Translations under genes and position numbers: made by a program
Part shown: in pieces, positions 26,108-34,301 of the stretch
Layout: the number at the start of each line of letters is the position of its first letter
How positions within the stretch are numbered: the first letter of the stretch is position 1
NCBI GenBank assembly: GCA_964627535.1
Contig: CAZVJW010000009.1
Span: forward strand, 34,698-98,697
DNA from: UBA1447 sp964627535
Lineage (GTDB): Bacteria > Bacillota > Clostridia > Oscillospirales > Acutalibacteraceae
Length of the DNA stretch: 64,000 nucleotides
Direction of reading: 5' to 3'
Notes under the pieces: model-generated
Database searches by the model: none
What the model saw: only the letters and a program-made list of their open reading frames with translations
What the model was told of the DNA's origin: nothing

Positions 26108-27961
26108 ATGAACGATACCCTTCAAAAGCTCCGCGAAAAATCGATGCGCCTGCCGCAAACCCCCGGTGTTTATCTGATGAAAAACGCCAAGGGGGAGATT
26201 ATTTATGTTGGCAAGGCGAAGGCGCTTAAAAACCGTGTAAGCACCTATTTCAGCGGGCAGGATCATTACATTAAAGTCAGTAAAATGATTGAAAAAGTGG
26301 CCGATTTTGATTACATTCTTACCGACAGCGAATTTGAGGCGCTTGTGTTGGAGTGCAGCCTCATCAAACAGCACATGCCGAAGTACAATATACTGCTCAA
26401 GGATGACAAGGGCTACCATTACATTAAAATCACCACCGGTCCCTGGCCGTCCATCACCGCCGTCAAGAAAAAGTTTGACGACGGCGCGGAATATATCGGC
26501 CCTTATACAAACTCTTTCGCCGTTTCCAAGCCGGTGGACGAGGCTTTGAAAATATTCCGCTTGCCGCAGTGTTCTAAAACCTTTCCCGCGGACTGGGGGA
26601 AAAGCCGTCCCTGCCTCAACTTTTTCATTCAGCAATGTTCCGCCCCGTGCGCGGGCAAAATTAAGGAAACCGCCTACAATGAGGCGGTTTCCGAAGCGGT
26701 TGCCTTTTTAAAGGGCGGCAGCGGCGCGGCACTGAAGGATTTGCAGCGGCGCATGGATGAGGCGGCGGAGAGTTTGGAGTATGAAAAAGCCGGCAGACTC
26801 AGGGACACCATCAACGCAATCAAGCGGATGAACGAAAGGCAGAAAGTCGTATCCGCCGGGGTAAAGGAACAGGATGTTTTCGCTATTGTCCAGGGCAGTG
26901 CTCAGGAGGATAGCCGCACAAGCGAAAAAGCATGCCTCGCTGTTCTGCGTTTTTCCGAAAACCGGCTTTTTGACAGCGAGCACTTCATCTTCGACAATCC
27001 CGAAAATCTTCCCGCCGCGCGCCATGAGCTGCTGAGAAGCTTCTACATGATGCGGGATAATGTCCCCCCGCGTATAGCGGTTGACGGCGAGGTTGAAAAC
27101 GCGGAACTTATTTCGGACTGGTTAACGTTAAAAGCCGGGAAGAAGGTTACGGTAACTTTGCCGCAAAAAGGCAAGCAAGCTGAGCTGTTGGCGCTTTGCC
27201 GCGCTAATGCGGCGGAAAAATTAGCCAACAGCATCGGCAGGGCCGGGAAAGACACCGCCGCGCTTGACGAACTTGCCAAGCTGCTCGGGCTCCCCTCTCC
27301 GCCGGAATATATAGAGGCATACGATATTTCCCACACTGGCGGCAGCGAGAATGTGGCGGGTATGGTGGTTTTCAAAAACGGTATTCCTTTTAAGGCCGGT
27401 TACAAACGTTTTATTATCAAGGGTTTTACCGGGCAGGACGATTACGCTTCGATGGCGGAAGTGCTTGCCCGCAGGATGCAGAGATATATGGATGAAAAGG
27501 AAAGCAAGACAGGCTTCGGTAAACTGCCGGATTTAATTCTGCTTGACGGCGGACAGGGGCAGGTGAATGCCGTTTTACCGGTATTAAGGCAATTCGGGCT
27601 TGACATTCCCCTTTTCGGCATGGTGAAGGATAACCGGCACCGCACCCGGGCGATTGCGGAAAGCGGCGGGGAAATTGTTCTCAACTCAAAACGGGCGGCA
27701 TTCACGCTGGTTTCCACCATACAGGATGAGGTGCATCGCTTCGCTGTTGAATATCACCGCAAAAAGCGCAAACACAGCACCCTTTCCGGCACGTTGACAG
27801 ACATTGACGGTGTTGGCAAAGCAACTTCAAAAGCGCTGCTCGGGCATTTTAAAACAATGAAAGCCATCAAAGCAGCAAGTGTTGAACAGCTTAAAGAAGT
27901 CAAGGGTATCAGCGAAAGGGTGGCGGGGAATATATTTGGAGCGATACACGAGGAGACTTAA
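26108..27961 (+). CDS. uvrC: Excinuclease ABC subunit C
   Basis: 617 residues. GIY-YIG nuclease at the start (PGVYLMKNAKGEIIYVGKAKALKNRV), UVR motif near residue 215, RNase H-like C-terminal nuclease (EAYDISHTGGSENVAGMVVF; LILLDGGQGQVNAV), and terminal helix-hairpin-helix pair (LTDIDGVGKATSKALLGHF; VKGISERVAGNIF). It makes both incisions in nucleotide excision repair. AGGTG precedes the start. Confidence 0.97.
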   Translation: MNDTLQKLREKSMRLPQTPGVYLMKNAKGEIIYVGKAKALKNRVSTYFSGQDHYIKVSKMIEKVADFDYILTDSEFEALVLECSLIKQHMPKYNILLKDDKGYHYIKITTGPWPSITAVKKKFDDGAEYIGPYTNSFAVSKPVDEALKIFRLPQCSKTFPADWGKSRPCLNFFIQQCSAPCAGKIKETAYNEAVSEAVAFLKGGSGAALKDLQRRMDEAAESLEYEKAGRLRDTINAIKRMNERQKVVSAGVKEQDVFAIVQGSAQEDSRTSEKACLAVLRFSENRLFDSEHFIFDNPENLPAARHELLRSFYMMRDNVPPRIAVDGEVENAELISDWLTLKAGKKVTVTLPQKGKQAELLALCRANAAEKLANSIGRAGKDTAALDELAKLLGLPSPPEYIEAYDISHTGGSENVAGMVVFKNGIPFKAGYKRFIIKGFTGQDDYASMAEVLARRMQRYMDEKESKTGFGKLPDLILLDGGQGQVNAVLPVLRQFGLDIPLFGMVKDNRHRTRAIAESGGEIVLNSKRAAFTLVSTIQDEVHRFAVEYHRKKRKHSTLSGTLTDIDGVGKATSKALLGHFKTMKAIKAASVEQLKEVKGISERVAGNIFGAIHEET

Positions 27962-28020
27962 GCTTGAGAAGAAGTGGATAAGAAGTTGGGAAGAAGTCAC
28001 ACTTCTCCACCTCTTCTCAA
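27962..28020. repeat. Imperfect palindromic AGAAG-type intergenic repeat
   Basis: GAGAAGAAGTGG near 27965 is largely complementary to CCACCTCTTCTC near 28007, with AAGTCACACTT between. It can fold as a hairpin and may end the uvrC transcript. Same family as 15293-15581 and 38142-38281. Confidence 0.55.
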
Positions 28021-28041
28021 AAATGAAAGGAATAAATCAAA

Positions 28042-28101
28042 ATGGATTTTACGGCGCACAATGATGAAGTTAATAGCGTTTGGGAGAGCTATAATGCCTG
28101 A
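28042..28101 (+). pseudogene. 19-codon N-terminal remnant of a UroD-like gene
   Basis: An AAAGGA site and ATG open the peptide MDFTAHNDEVNSVWESYNA, then a stop. It resembles the start of uroporphyrinogen-decarboxylase-like proteins as I recall them. It is probably a deletion scar, though a free short ORF cannot be excluded. Confidence 0.4.
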
Positions 28102-28135
28102 TTCATAATATCAGTCTCAAACCCAATTTTTTTAC

Positions 28136-28165
28136 TTGACAATATACAATAAATGGTGTGATAAT
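28136..28165 (+). promoter_or_regulatory. rsmD promoter
   Basis: TTGACA (28136-28141), 18-bp spacer, GATAAT (28160-28165), 33 bp before the rsmD start. Confidence 0.75.
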
Positions 28166-28197
28166 ACAATGTGCAATAATTTTATGGAGAAGTATCG

Positions 28198-28728
28198 ATG
28201 AGAGTAATTACCGGCATATCCAAAGGCAGAGTTCTGAAAACCCTTGAAGGTGAAAATATCCGCCCTACCATTGAAAGGGTTAAAGAGGCCGTTTTCAGCA
28301 TCATCCAATTTGAAATTGAAGGCCGCAGAGTGCTTGACCTTTTTGCCGGTTCCGGCCAGCTTGGAATTGAAACTTTAAGCAGAGGCGCCGCTTCGGCCGT
28401 CTTTATTGATTCCGATAAGCAGGCAATACAAATCGTTAAGGCTAACCTTGAATCTACCGGTCTTGGTGAAAACGCTGTCGTACTGCAAACGGACGCTTTG
28501 GCCTTTCTGCAAACCTCCGAACTGAACTTTGACATTGTTTTTTTAGACCCTCCTTACGGTACAGGCGTCTTACAGAAAGCATTGCCGCTTGCAGCGGCGA
28601 AAACGGCTCAAGGCGGAATCATCATGTGTGAAGCACCGTTTACCGAGAAACTGCCCGAAAGTGCCGGCGCTTTTACGCTCACCCGCATTTATAAATACGG
28701 TAAAACGGCGATAACCACATACAGGTGA
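28198..28728 (+). CDS. rsmD: 16S rRNA (guanine(966)-N2)-methyltransferase RsmD
   Basis: 176 residues: MRVITGISKGRVLKTLEGENIRPTIERVKEAVFSII, SAM-binding VLDLFAGSGQLGIE and the catalytic DPPYG. It methylates G966 of 16S rRNA. In Firmicutes it normally precedes coaD, as here. Confidence 0.95.
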   Translation: MRVITGISKGRVLKTLEGENIRPTIERVKEAVFSIIQFEIEGRRVLDLFAGSGQLGIETLSRGAASAVFIDSDKQAIQIVKANLESTGLGENAVVLQTDALAFLQTSELNFDIVFLDPPYGTGVLQKALPLAAAKTAQGGIIMCEAPFTEKLPESAGAFTLTRIYKYGKTAITTYR

Positions 28729-28734
28729 CGGAGT

Positions 28735-28917
28735 TGTCAGTGGTCGGTGGCTGGTGGCCATCGGATTGGGACGACTGATTTTTGTGATTATTGTTTAATT
28801 CATAACCATTTTATGTATTTCGTTTTTCTTTTTGAGCTCGATATGTTAATGACTTATCTCGGCAGCATGGATATGGTCTTCGTTCTGCTAAACACTGGCC
28901 ACTGTCCGCTGCCCACT
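28735..28917. repeat. Inverted GTGGTCGGTGG-type repeats between rsmD and coaD
   Basis: A GTGGTCGGTGGCTGGTGGCC block (about 28737-28760) is roughly 70% complementary to CACTGGCCACTGTCCGCTGCCCACT (28893-28917). The 130 bp between them have no convincing ORF. The same low-complexity GTCGGTGGTC text occurs at 63330-63360. Confidence 0.5.
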
Positions 28918-28936
28918 AAAAAAGAAGGTTTTTGCC

Positions 28937-29428
28937 ATGAAAATTGCTATATGTCCCGGAAGTTTTGACCCGGTAACCAAAGGGCACGTTGATATCATCA
29001 ACCGCACCGCAAAAATGTTTGACAAGGTGATAGTTGTTGTGATGATCAATTACCACAAACCCGAAAGAAGCTTTACCGCCGAAGAGCGTGTCGAACTTTT
29101 AAGGCGCTGCACAACAAATTTAAAAAATGTTGAAATTGACACCTACAACGGTCTGCTTGCCGATTACGCAAGAACTCATAATGCCGTTGCCATTGTTAAG
29201 GGACTTCGGGCTGTTTCCGATTTCGAAGATGAATTCCAACAGGCATTAACAAATAAAAAACTTAATCCCATGGTTGAAACCGTATTCGTAACCGCAAACG
29301 CCGAAAACATGTTTTTATCATCAAGTGTTGTTAAGCAAGTATGCGAATTCGGGGGAGATATATCAGAATTTGTCCCCGAAGAGGTGCGTGACGATATAAT
29401 AAAACGGTTAAAAGGAAAGGATGCGTAA
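28937..29428 (+). CDS. coaD: Phosphopantetheine adenylyltransferase
   Basis: 163 residues starting MKIAICPGSFDPVTKGHVDII (nucleotidyltransferase T/HxGH motif, here KGHVD) with FLSSSVVKQVCEFGGDISEFVP at the C-terminus. It catalyses the penultimate step of coenzyme A synthesis. Confidence 0.97.
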   Translation: MKIAICPGSFDPVTKGHVDIINRTAKMFDKVIVVVMINYHKPERSFTAEERVELLRRCTTNLKNVEIDTYNGLLADYARTHNAVAIVKGLRAVSDFEDEFQQALTNKKLNPMVETVFVTANAENMFLSSSVVKQVCEFGGDISEFVPEEVRDDIIKRLKGKDA

Positions 29429-29429
29429 T

Positions 29430-30155
29430 ATGAATATTGAAGAATTGCTTGATCAAATTGAGGATGTGCTTGAAGCCGGCACAAATTTCCCCTTTAGCTC
29501 AAAATCCCTGATCAAAGTTGAAGCAATCAAAACAAGCATTGAAGATATCCGCATGAATTTGCCGAATGAAATAAGCCAGGCAAAAGCCATTGTTGCCGAC
29601 CAGCGGAATATAATATCAAAGGCCCAGCACGAATCCGTTGATGTTGTGGCGCGCGCAAAAGAAAAAGCGGAAAAAGCTTTGCTCGACACCGAAAACAAAG
29701 TAAGGTCTTTAATTTCAAGGGCTGATGATTATTCAAAGAAAAAGGTTTTATCCGCAACCGAAGAGGCAAACAATATATTATCCTCAGCGCAAGCAAGGGC
29801 AAAACAGCTTGTTGAGGAACATGAGATAACCCTTATTGCCAAAGACAATGCTGCCCAAATTAAAAGGCAGACACAAAATGAAGCCAACGCGATGCTTTTA
29901 AAAGCAAAGGAACAGGTGGACGAACTTCTTTCCTCTGCGCGCGACGAAAAAGACAAAGCAATTTTAGCCGCGAAGGAAAGAGCCGACACTTTAACCGCCG
30001 AAGCCGAAAAATGGTCTTCGGGGCTTAGGGCTTCCTCCGGTGATTATGCCGAACGAATGATGAAAGCCACCGAAGAAACGCTTTCTTCGAGTTTAAACAA
30101 AGTCCGCGAAGCCATGCAAAAAGTTCAGGATATTAAAAATAACAGCAAACAATAG
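29430..30155 (+). CDS. Coiled-coil protein of unknown function
   Basis: 241 residues from the ATG at 29430, with AGGAAAGG about 10 bp upstream; the ATG at 29421 sits too close to that site. Nearly the whole chain is Ala/Glu/Lys-rich heptads (residues about 45-230), like V-ATPase subunit E/H or DivIVA-like stalks. Its place right after coaD suggests a conserved but unnamed clostridial gene. It has its own terminator. Confidence 0.8.
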   Translation: MNIEELLDQIEDVLEAGTNFPFSSKSLIKVEAIKTSIEDIRMNLPNEISQAKAIVADQRNIISKAQHESVDVVARAKEKAEKALLDTENKVRSLISRADDYSKKKVLSATEEANNILSSAQARAKQLVEEHEITLIAKDNAAQIKRQTQNEANAMLLKAKEQVDELLSSARDEKDKAILAAKERADTLTAEAEKWSSGLRASSGDYAERMMKATEETLSSSLNKVREAMQKVQDIKNNSKQ

Positions 30156-30183
30156 ATTTAATTGTTGTTTATTGCAATAAAAC

Positions 30184-30220
30184 AGCCTCGACGGCATAAT
30201 TCAACCATTCGAGGCTTTTT
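30184..30220 (+). terminator. Terminator after coiled-coil gene
   Basis: AGCCTCGA (30184-30191) pairs with TCGAGGCT (30209-30216) and is followed by TTTTT. Confidence 0.88.
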
Positions 30221-30242
30221 CATAAACTTTTGATAAAATAAG

Positions 30243-30271
30243 TTGATTTTATAAAAACCGGGTGATATAAT
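30243..30271 (+). promoter_or_regulatory. tRNA-Gly promoter
   Basis: TTGATT (30243-30248), 17 bp, TATAAT (30266-30271), 12 bp before the tRNA. Confidence 0.8.
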
Positions 30272-30282
30272 ATCAACGCTGT

Positions 30283-30356
30283 GCGGGATTAGCACATCGG
30301 TAGTGCATCGGCTTCCCAAGCCGAGGAGGCGGGTCCGACTCCCGTATCCCGCTCCA
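30283..30356 (+). tRNA. tRNA-Gly (anticodon CCC), CCA encoded
   Basis: Acceptor GCGGGAT (30283-30289) pairs with ATCCCGC (30346-30352). The anticodon arm GGCTTCCCAAGCC reads CCC. The T arm GCGGGTCCGACTCCCG has a slightly degenerate T-loop. The 3' CCA is encoded. The last 23 bp are repeated at 34302-34324, marking an integration site. Confidence 0.92.
30334..30356. repeat. attL-like 23-bp direct repeat (tRNA-Gly 3' end)
   Basis: Identical to 34302-34324. It covers the T-loop, 3' acceptor strand and CCA of the intact tRNA. The match stops abruptly at both edges. Confidence 0.85.
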
Positions 30357-30362
30357 ACAAAT

Positions 30363-30405
30363 AAAGCCCTTAAACCTTTGATTTGTATAGGTTTTTGGGC
30401 TTTTT
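30363..30405 (+). terminator. Terminator just after tRNA-Gly, island side
   Basis: AAAGCCC (30363-30369) pairs with GGGCTTT (30397-30403), with inner AAACC/GGTTT pairs, followed by a T-run. Confidence 0.82.
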
Positions 30406-30484
30406 GTTTTTGCATTATTTTATTTTTAATCAACTTTTTTCAACTTTCTTTATTTTTCGACTTTTTAAAGCAAAATTATAACAC

Positions 30485-31492
30485 TTAACAATTTATAGTA
30501 TCATTTATCCATTTGCCATAATTGTTCTTCCAAGACATTACAGATTCTTCCAAAATATTGTTTGATAATCCAATTTGATTAAATATCATAAATCTCATAA
30601 ATTTATCATATAGACCACTTGCTGCAAGACTTTGTTTTCCATTGAATCGTACTTCATTACTTGTTAAGTGAGCAAAATAGTTTCTATGGTTCACCGAGCG
30701 AATTAAAAAATTTATACCTGCACCCTTATCTTTTATACTATTTCCCATGTTCTCAATCTCTAATGTATATTTGTTAATATTAAAAGAGTGTCTTAAAAGA
30801 TTTCGTAAAGTAATATCATTAAAGTGACCCATCAAATCTGACAGCGCTTTTAAGACCTCGCTATAATCCATCTCCAACTTAGCGCAACACTCTTTAATCT
30901 CCTCTGATTGTTCTATTGCAGATACAGCCATTTTTTTAATTGCTCTTGCTTCACTTTTACTTAAAGATTCAATTTTCGACTTATCGATTGTAAGTCGACA
31001 AAAACCTTCCATCGCTTGAATTATTAGTGCTAATTTTACTTCTGGGTATAGATCGCATTTAGATACTGCTGTGTAATAAACATCAATAGTTTGTTTGCTA
31101 TTTCCTCTCATTAATTTCCATTTATTTAGTAAGCAAGAAGCATCAATATTATTATCAAAACATATAAAATGCTCATAATTTCCAAAAACGCTTTGGTGAC
31201 TCTTATATTTAATCACAATACCTTTGTCTAGTATATCTTCTTGAAAGTTAGAGCCTTGTATGATCAGTTTGTCAATATCGAAAAAATACCCAAAGCATAA
31301 ATGCAAAATTTCAAAAAATAAATAGAAGTTTTTACACAAATCAGCCTTTTCTTTTGTAGTTGTTAGTATCTCAACTAATATAAAATCAGACACATCAATT
31401 TTGAAGGAACATTCATCAAATTGAAATGTTTGGCTTGAAAAGTAATCTAAGTATTCTTTACTTTTACAACTCAATTCAGCAAGAATTTTCAT
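30485..31492 (-). CDS. HEPN-domain protein, ApeA-like (putative defence RNase)
   Basis: 335 residues from the ATG at 31492, preceded by GAGGT; an in-frame extension to 31543 lacks a site. The N-terminal ~170 residues look like a beta-rich ApeA N-terminal domain. The C-terminal half is helical with the HEPN signature Rx4H in VNHRNYFAHLT (Arg 270, His 275). HEPN proteins with this motif are usually RNases in anti-phage or toxin systems. The trigger is unknown. It lies 92 bp downstream of the DUF4352 gene in the same direction. Confidence 0.72.
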   Translation of the reverse strand: MKILAELSCKSKEYLDYFSSQTFQFDECSFKIDVSDFILVEILTTTKEKADLCKNFYLFFEILHLCFGYFFDIDKLIIQGSNFQEDILDKGIVIKYKSHQSVFGNYEHFICFDNNIDASCLLNKWKLMRGNSKQTIDVYYTAVSKCDLYPEVKLALIIQAMEGFCRLTIDKSKIESLSKSEARAIKKMAVSAIEQSEEIKECCAKLEMDYSEVLKALSDLMGHFNDITLRNLLRHSFNINKYTLEIENMGNSIKDKGAGINFLIRSVNHRNYFAHLTSNEVRFNGKQSLAASGLYDKFMRFMIFNQIGLSNNILEESVMSWKNNYGKWINDTINC

Positions 31493-31584
31493 GGGAAGCA
31501 ACCTCACCTTTGATGTAATCAAAACAAAACAATAAAATCCCATCTCAGTATCGCATCATTAATAAAAATATCAATTGTAAAAGT

Positions 31585-32394
31585 TTACTTTAACTTGACT
31601 GTTACAGGTGATTTAATACTAAAGAAACCGGGTGAGAATTCCATGTAATATTCGTTTATGCCTTGAGGCATCTCAAAAACAAAAGTTCCGGTCAGGCTCA
31701 TTCCGGGATTGATCTCATCAAGGAATATGTATTTATCTCCTAGAATGACCATCAAGTCTACATTACTAAGCGCATCATATCTCTTGCCCTCTCCATCAAT
31801 AATAGTGAGAAGGGCAGGATCTATCGTTCTTGAAACAGTATCATTATTATGGAACTTTGCATCAACAACTAAAAATTTCCCTTCCGTTGTTACATCTTCG
31901 ATGAATTGATTGTTGCTTTCAATTTTATTTGTTTCATTAAAAGATGATAAAATAACTTTCAAATCACCGACATTAATCGTTTCGCCGGTAGTATAAAGGG
32001 TGGCAGTTGAATTCTCAGTTTTCTGCGTTTCTTTTTTAGTTGTCGTGATAGTAGTATCGCTCGAATCGGTAGCATTATTATTAGTATCCCCAAAGACTAT
32101 CCCTATAACAATAAGAAAAAAGAATAACCCAACGCAAACAAGAATTGCTATTAAACAACCGCTTTGTTTTTTCTTAGGTGCTGGTTGTGGTTGATATTGC
32201 GGCACATATTGAGGTTGTGTATATTGAGGCTGATTATATTGGGGTTGAACATCTTGGGGGTGAGCATACTGTGATTGTACAAGTGGCGGTTGTTGAATAC
32301 CTGAATCCAACGGTTCAGAACACTTTTGACAATTGCTGTTTACCGTTGAGTTTTTTTCACCGCATTTTTGACAAAAAGTAAACTCGTTTTCCAT
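31585..32394 (-). CDS. Zinc-ribbon / DUF4352 membrane protein
   Basis: 269 residues. N-terminal zinc ribbon CQKCGEKNSTVNSNCQKC (residues about 8-25), a Gln/Pro/Tyr-rich linker of repeated QPQY units, one membrane helix (CLIAILVCVGLFFFLIVIGIVFG), a Thr-rich spacer, then an extracellular DUF4352 immunoglobulin-like domain (GETINVGDLKVILSSF; GKFLVVDAKFHNNDT). The start is the ATG at 32394; a TTG two codons earlier is less likely. Function unknown. The PxQ repeats are also visible in the DNA. Confidence 0.85.
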   Translation of the reverse strand: MENEFTFCQKCGEKNSTVNSNCQKCSEPLDSGIQQPPLVQSQYAHPQDVQPQYNQPQYTQPQYVPQYQPQPAPKKKQSGCLIAILVCVGLFFFLIVIGIVFGDTNNNATDSSDTTITTTKKETQKTENSTATLYTTGETINVGDLKVILSSFNETNKIESNNQFIEDVTTEGKFLVVDAKFHNNDTVSRTIDPALLTIIDGEGKRYDALSNVDLMVILGDKYIFLDEINPGMSLTGTFVFEMPQGINEYYMEFSPGFFSIKSPVTVKLK

Positions 32395-32420
32395 TTTCAA
32401 ACCCCGCTTTCATTTTTTCC

Positions 32421-32449
32421 ATATTAGCACAAGTGTAATAGGTATGCAA
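32421..32449 (-). promoter_or_regulatory. Promoter of DUF4352-HEPN operon
   Basis: On the minus strand, TTGCAT (complement of 32444-32449), 17 bp, TAATAT (complement of 32421-32426). From here to about 32830 I see no other gene. Confidence 0.75.
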
Positions 32450-32870
32450 CATTTATTTTACTTTCAACAATAATAGTCCGAATTATCGTATTGCAAAATA
32501 TTAAACGATATAATCTTTCACCATATTTGTTTTGAAAAATTTGCGCTAGCCGACTTAACCATACCCTCCCCCCACTATTAAAAAGGGCATACCCCACCCC
32601 GGTAAACAATAAAATCCTCTGACTAAAATTGTCTTGCTCAAAGGTGCTTCTTTTATAGTGACTACTCGCCGAACGGTTTTCACCTACTACAACTCTTCTT
32701 TAAATCAAGCTCGTATTCATACCGATTTAGTATAATTTATTCAAGCATATCAACGCTTCTGCAATATTGCTTTGTCAAAATGGTATGATAAAGCACCCCA
32801 ACCCAAACATGTAAAAATAAGCAAATAGAATTCATGAATTACAGCGGATTATACAAAGCAGGCGAAACTG

Positions 32871-32899
32871 TTGACAATCCCGCTCATTGAGTATATAGT
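32871..32899 (+). promoter_or_regulatory. Upstream consensus promoter in the abi leader
   Basis: TTGACA (32871-32876), 17 bp, TATAGT (32894-32899). It would transcribe through the second promoter and the leader RNA into the abi gene. Its independent role is unknown. Confidence 0.65.
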
Positions 32900-32950
32900 T
32901 TTTATAGATTTCCAAACGAATTCTACATTGGTTCACATGAAGTTTGATGC

Positions 32951-32974
32951 TGCAAAAAAACTTGCAAAAAAACT
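32951..32974 (+). repeat. Tandem 12-bp repeat upstream of the RNA promoter
   Basis: TGCAAAAAAACT occurs twice in tandem (32951-32962, 32963-32974), ending 13 bp before the -35 box of the RNA promoter. It could be an operator or an A-tract UP element. Confidence 0.6.
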
Positions 32975-32987
32975 TTTGTCAAATGTA

Positions 32988-33016
32988 TTGACATATTGCG
33001 TACTTTTGCGTAAAAT
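32988..33016 (+). promoter_or_regulatory. Promoter of the abi-associated RNA
   Basis: TTGACA (32988-32993), exactly 17 bp, TAAAAT (33011-33016). Transcription would begin near 33023, only about 10 nt before the conserved-looking RNA stem. Confidence 0.85.
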
Positions 33017-33022
33017 GAAATT

Positions 33023-33075
33023 GATAAGACCGCCCGCACCTCTCAACGATGTGTCCCAGTGGCGGGTATTTTTTT
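33023..33075 (+). ncRNA. abiF-type leader RNA, terminator-ended (candidate antitoxin/guide RNA)
   Basis: A compact ~50-nt transcript. CCCGCAC (33033-33039) pairs with GTG-[G]-CGGG (33059-33066, one bulged G), enclosing a 19-nt loop with TCTCAACGATGTGTCCC, and a TATTTTTTT tract (33067-33075) ends it. The gene's GAGGTG ribosome site starts at the next base. I recall this loop as typical of the abiF RNA motif found upstream of Abi_2 genes; that identification is from memory. The RNA may act as antitoxin to the HEPN protein. Confidence 0.7.
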
Positions 33076-33089
33076 GAGGTGTTTATAAC

Positions 33090-33965
33090 ATGAAAATAAA
33101 AAACCCGACTACTTACGACGAACAGATTGAAAAGTTAAAGTCCCGTGGGTGTATTATTGCAGATGAAAATTTTGCAAAAAATAAACTGCAACAAATTAAC
33201 TATTATAGACTAACTGCGTATTTTCTACCATTTAGAACTACTGACGCTTGCTACAATGAGAATACGAGCTTTGATACAGTTTATAAAATATATGAGTTTG
33301 ACAGGAAATTGCGTCTTTTGATATTTTCCGCGGTTGAGGAGATAGAATTAATGCTAAGGACGAGTATGGCATATTATCATGCTCATAAATATGGGGCGCT
33401 TGGATATCTGAATGCCAAAAATTTCAACCTAAAGCATAATCATATGAAGTTTGAAGAACATATAAAAGAAGCTATAAAACATAATAAAAATCAATTCTTT
33501 GTAAAACATCATATAGAAAAATACAATTCTCAATTTCCGCTTTGGGTAATAATGGAACTGTTCTCAATGGGCGAATTGTCTTTTTTCTTTTCCGACATGG
33601 TGAAAGCTGATAAGAAACTTTTTGCAAAGGATATTTTTTTCACAACGGATTCTAATGTAAGTAGTTGGCTTTTATGCCTAACAAATATCAGAAATTATTG
33701 TGCTCACTATTCACGGCTTTATTACAACAAATTCGGAACTGTACCGGCAACGCCAGTTGGATTTCCATATACCCTTAATGACAGGGTGTTTGATTATATT
33801 TTGGTGCTTAAGTTTTTGTATCCCGACTCAGAAACTTGGGATAAAATATTTTTAGTAGAATTATGTGCATTGGTTAAGGAGTACAAAAGTGCTATTGATA
33901 TGACTTGCATAGGCTTTCCCGAAAATTGGTTTGAGCTTCTAAAAATGAATAATTTAAAAATGTAG
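33090..33965 (+). CDS. abiF: Abi family (AbiD/AbiF, Abi_2) HEPN abortive-infection protein
   Basis: 291 residues of the Abi_2 type: QIEKLKSRGCIIADENFAKNKLQQINYYRLTAYFLPF, YEFDRKLRLLIFSAVEEIELMLRTSMAYY and the HEPN catalytic motif NIRNYCAHYSRLYYN (Arg 201, His 206). Such proteins cause growth arrest or cell death on phage attack. Recent work, as I recall it, treats AbiF plus its upstream RNA as a toxin-antitoxin unit ancestral to Cas13. GAGGTG sits directly after the leader RNA's U-tract. Confidence 0.9.
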   Translation: MKIKNPTTYDEQIEKLKSRGCIIADENFAKNKLQQINYYRLTAYFLPFRTTDACYNENTSFDTVYKIYEFDRKLRLLIFSAVEEIELMLRTSMAYYHAHKYGALGYLNAKNFNLKHNHMKFEEHIKEAIKHNKNQFFVKHHIEKYNSQFPLWVIMELFSMGELSFFFSDMVKADKKLFAKDIFFTTDSNVSSWLLCLTNIRNYCAHYSRLYYNKFGTVPATPVGFPYTLNDRVFDYILVLKFLYPDSETWDKIFLVELCALVKEYKSAIDMTCIGFPENWFELLKMNNLKM

Positions 33966-34093
33966 CTGATTTTTTGTATTATTGGTTTGTTTGTGATTAT
34001 ACAATGTTGTTTATAGAGACATGATAAAAAAGGATATCGCATAATTAGCAGACATCATAAAAAAGAACCGTATAGTAACACAAGCGAATAACG

Positions 34094-34120
34094 CAGGGGA
34101 GCGGTTAACCCGCTCCCCTG
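34094..34120. terminator. GC-rich hairpin near island right end
   Basis: CAGGGGAGCGG (34094-34104) pairs with CCGCTCCCCTG (34110-34120) over 11 bp. No T-run follows, so termination is uncertain. It resembles the hairpin at 35372-35392. Confidence 0.6.
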
Positions 34121-34301
34121 TTGTAGTTTACTTGCCTGCTCTTATTTTTTAATATAATCATCTGCTTTTCAATGTATGAAAACGCCTTCATTTTCAGTCA
34201 ACTTTTAGTCAACTATTCCGTAAAATATCAACTTATTCTATGAGATAACGTCAAAGGTGCAATGGCAAAAACTTTATTCTACAAGACTTCAACGGACATC
34301 A

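Noticed and set aside
25988..26635. 215-codon minus-strand frame
   Set aside because: Antisense to uvrC; no start signals.
32871..33077. 68-codon open frame in the abi leader
   Set aside because: Begins at the TTGACA promoter hexamer, spans promoter and RNA, has no ribosome site and no coding pattern.
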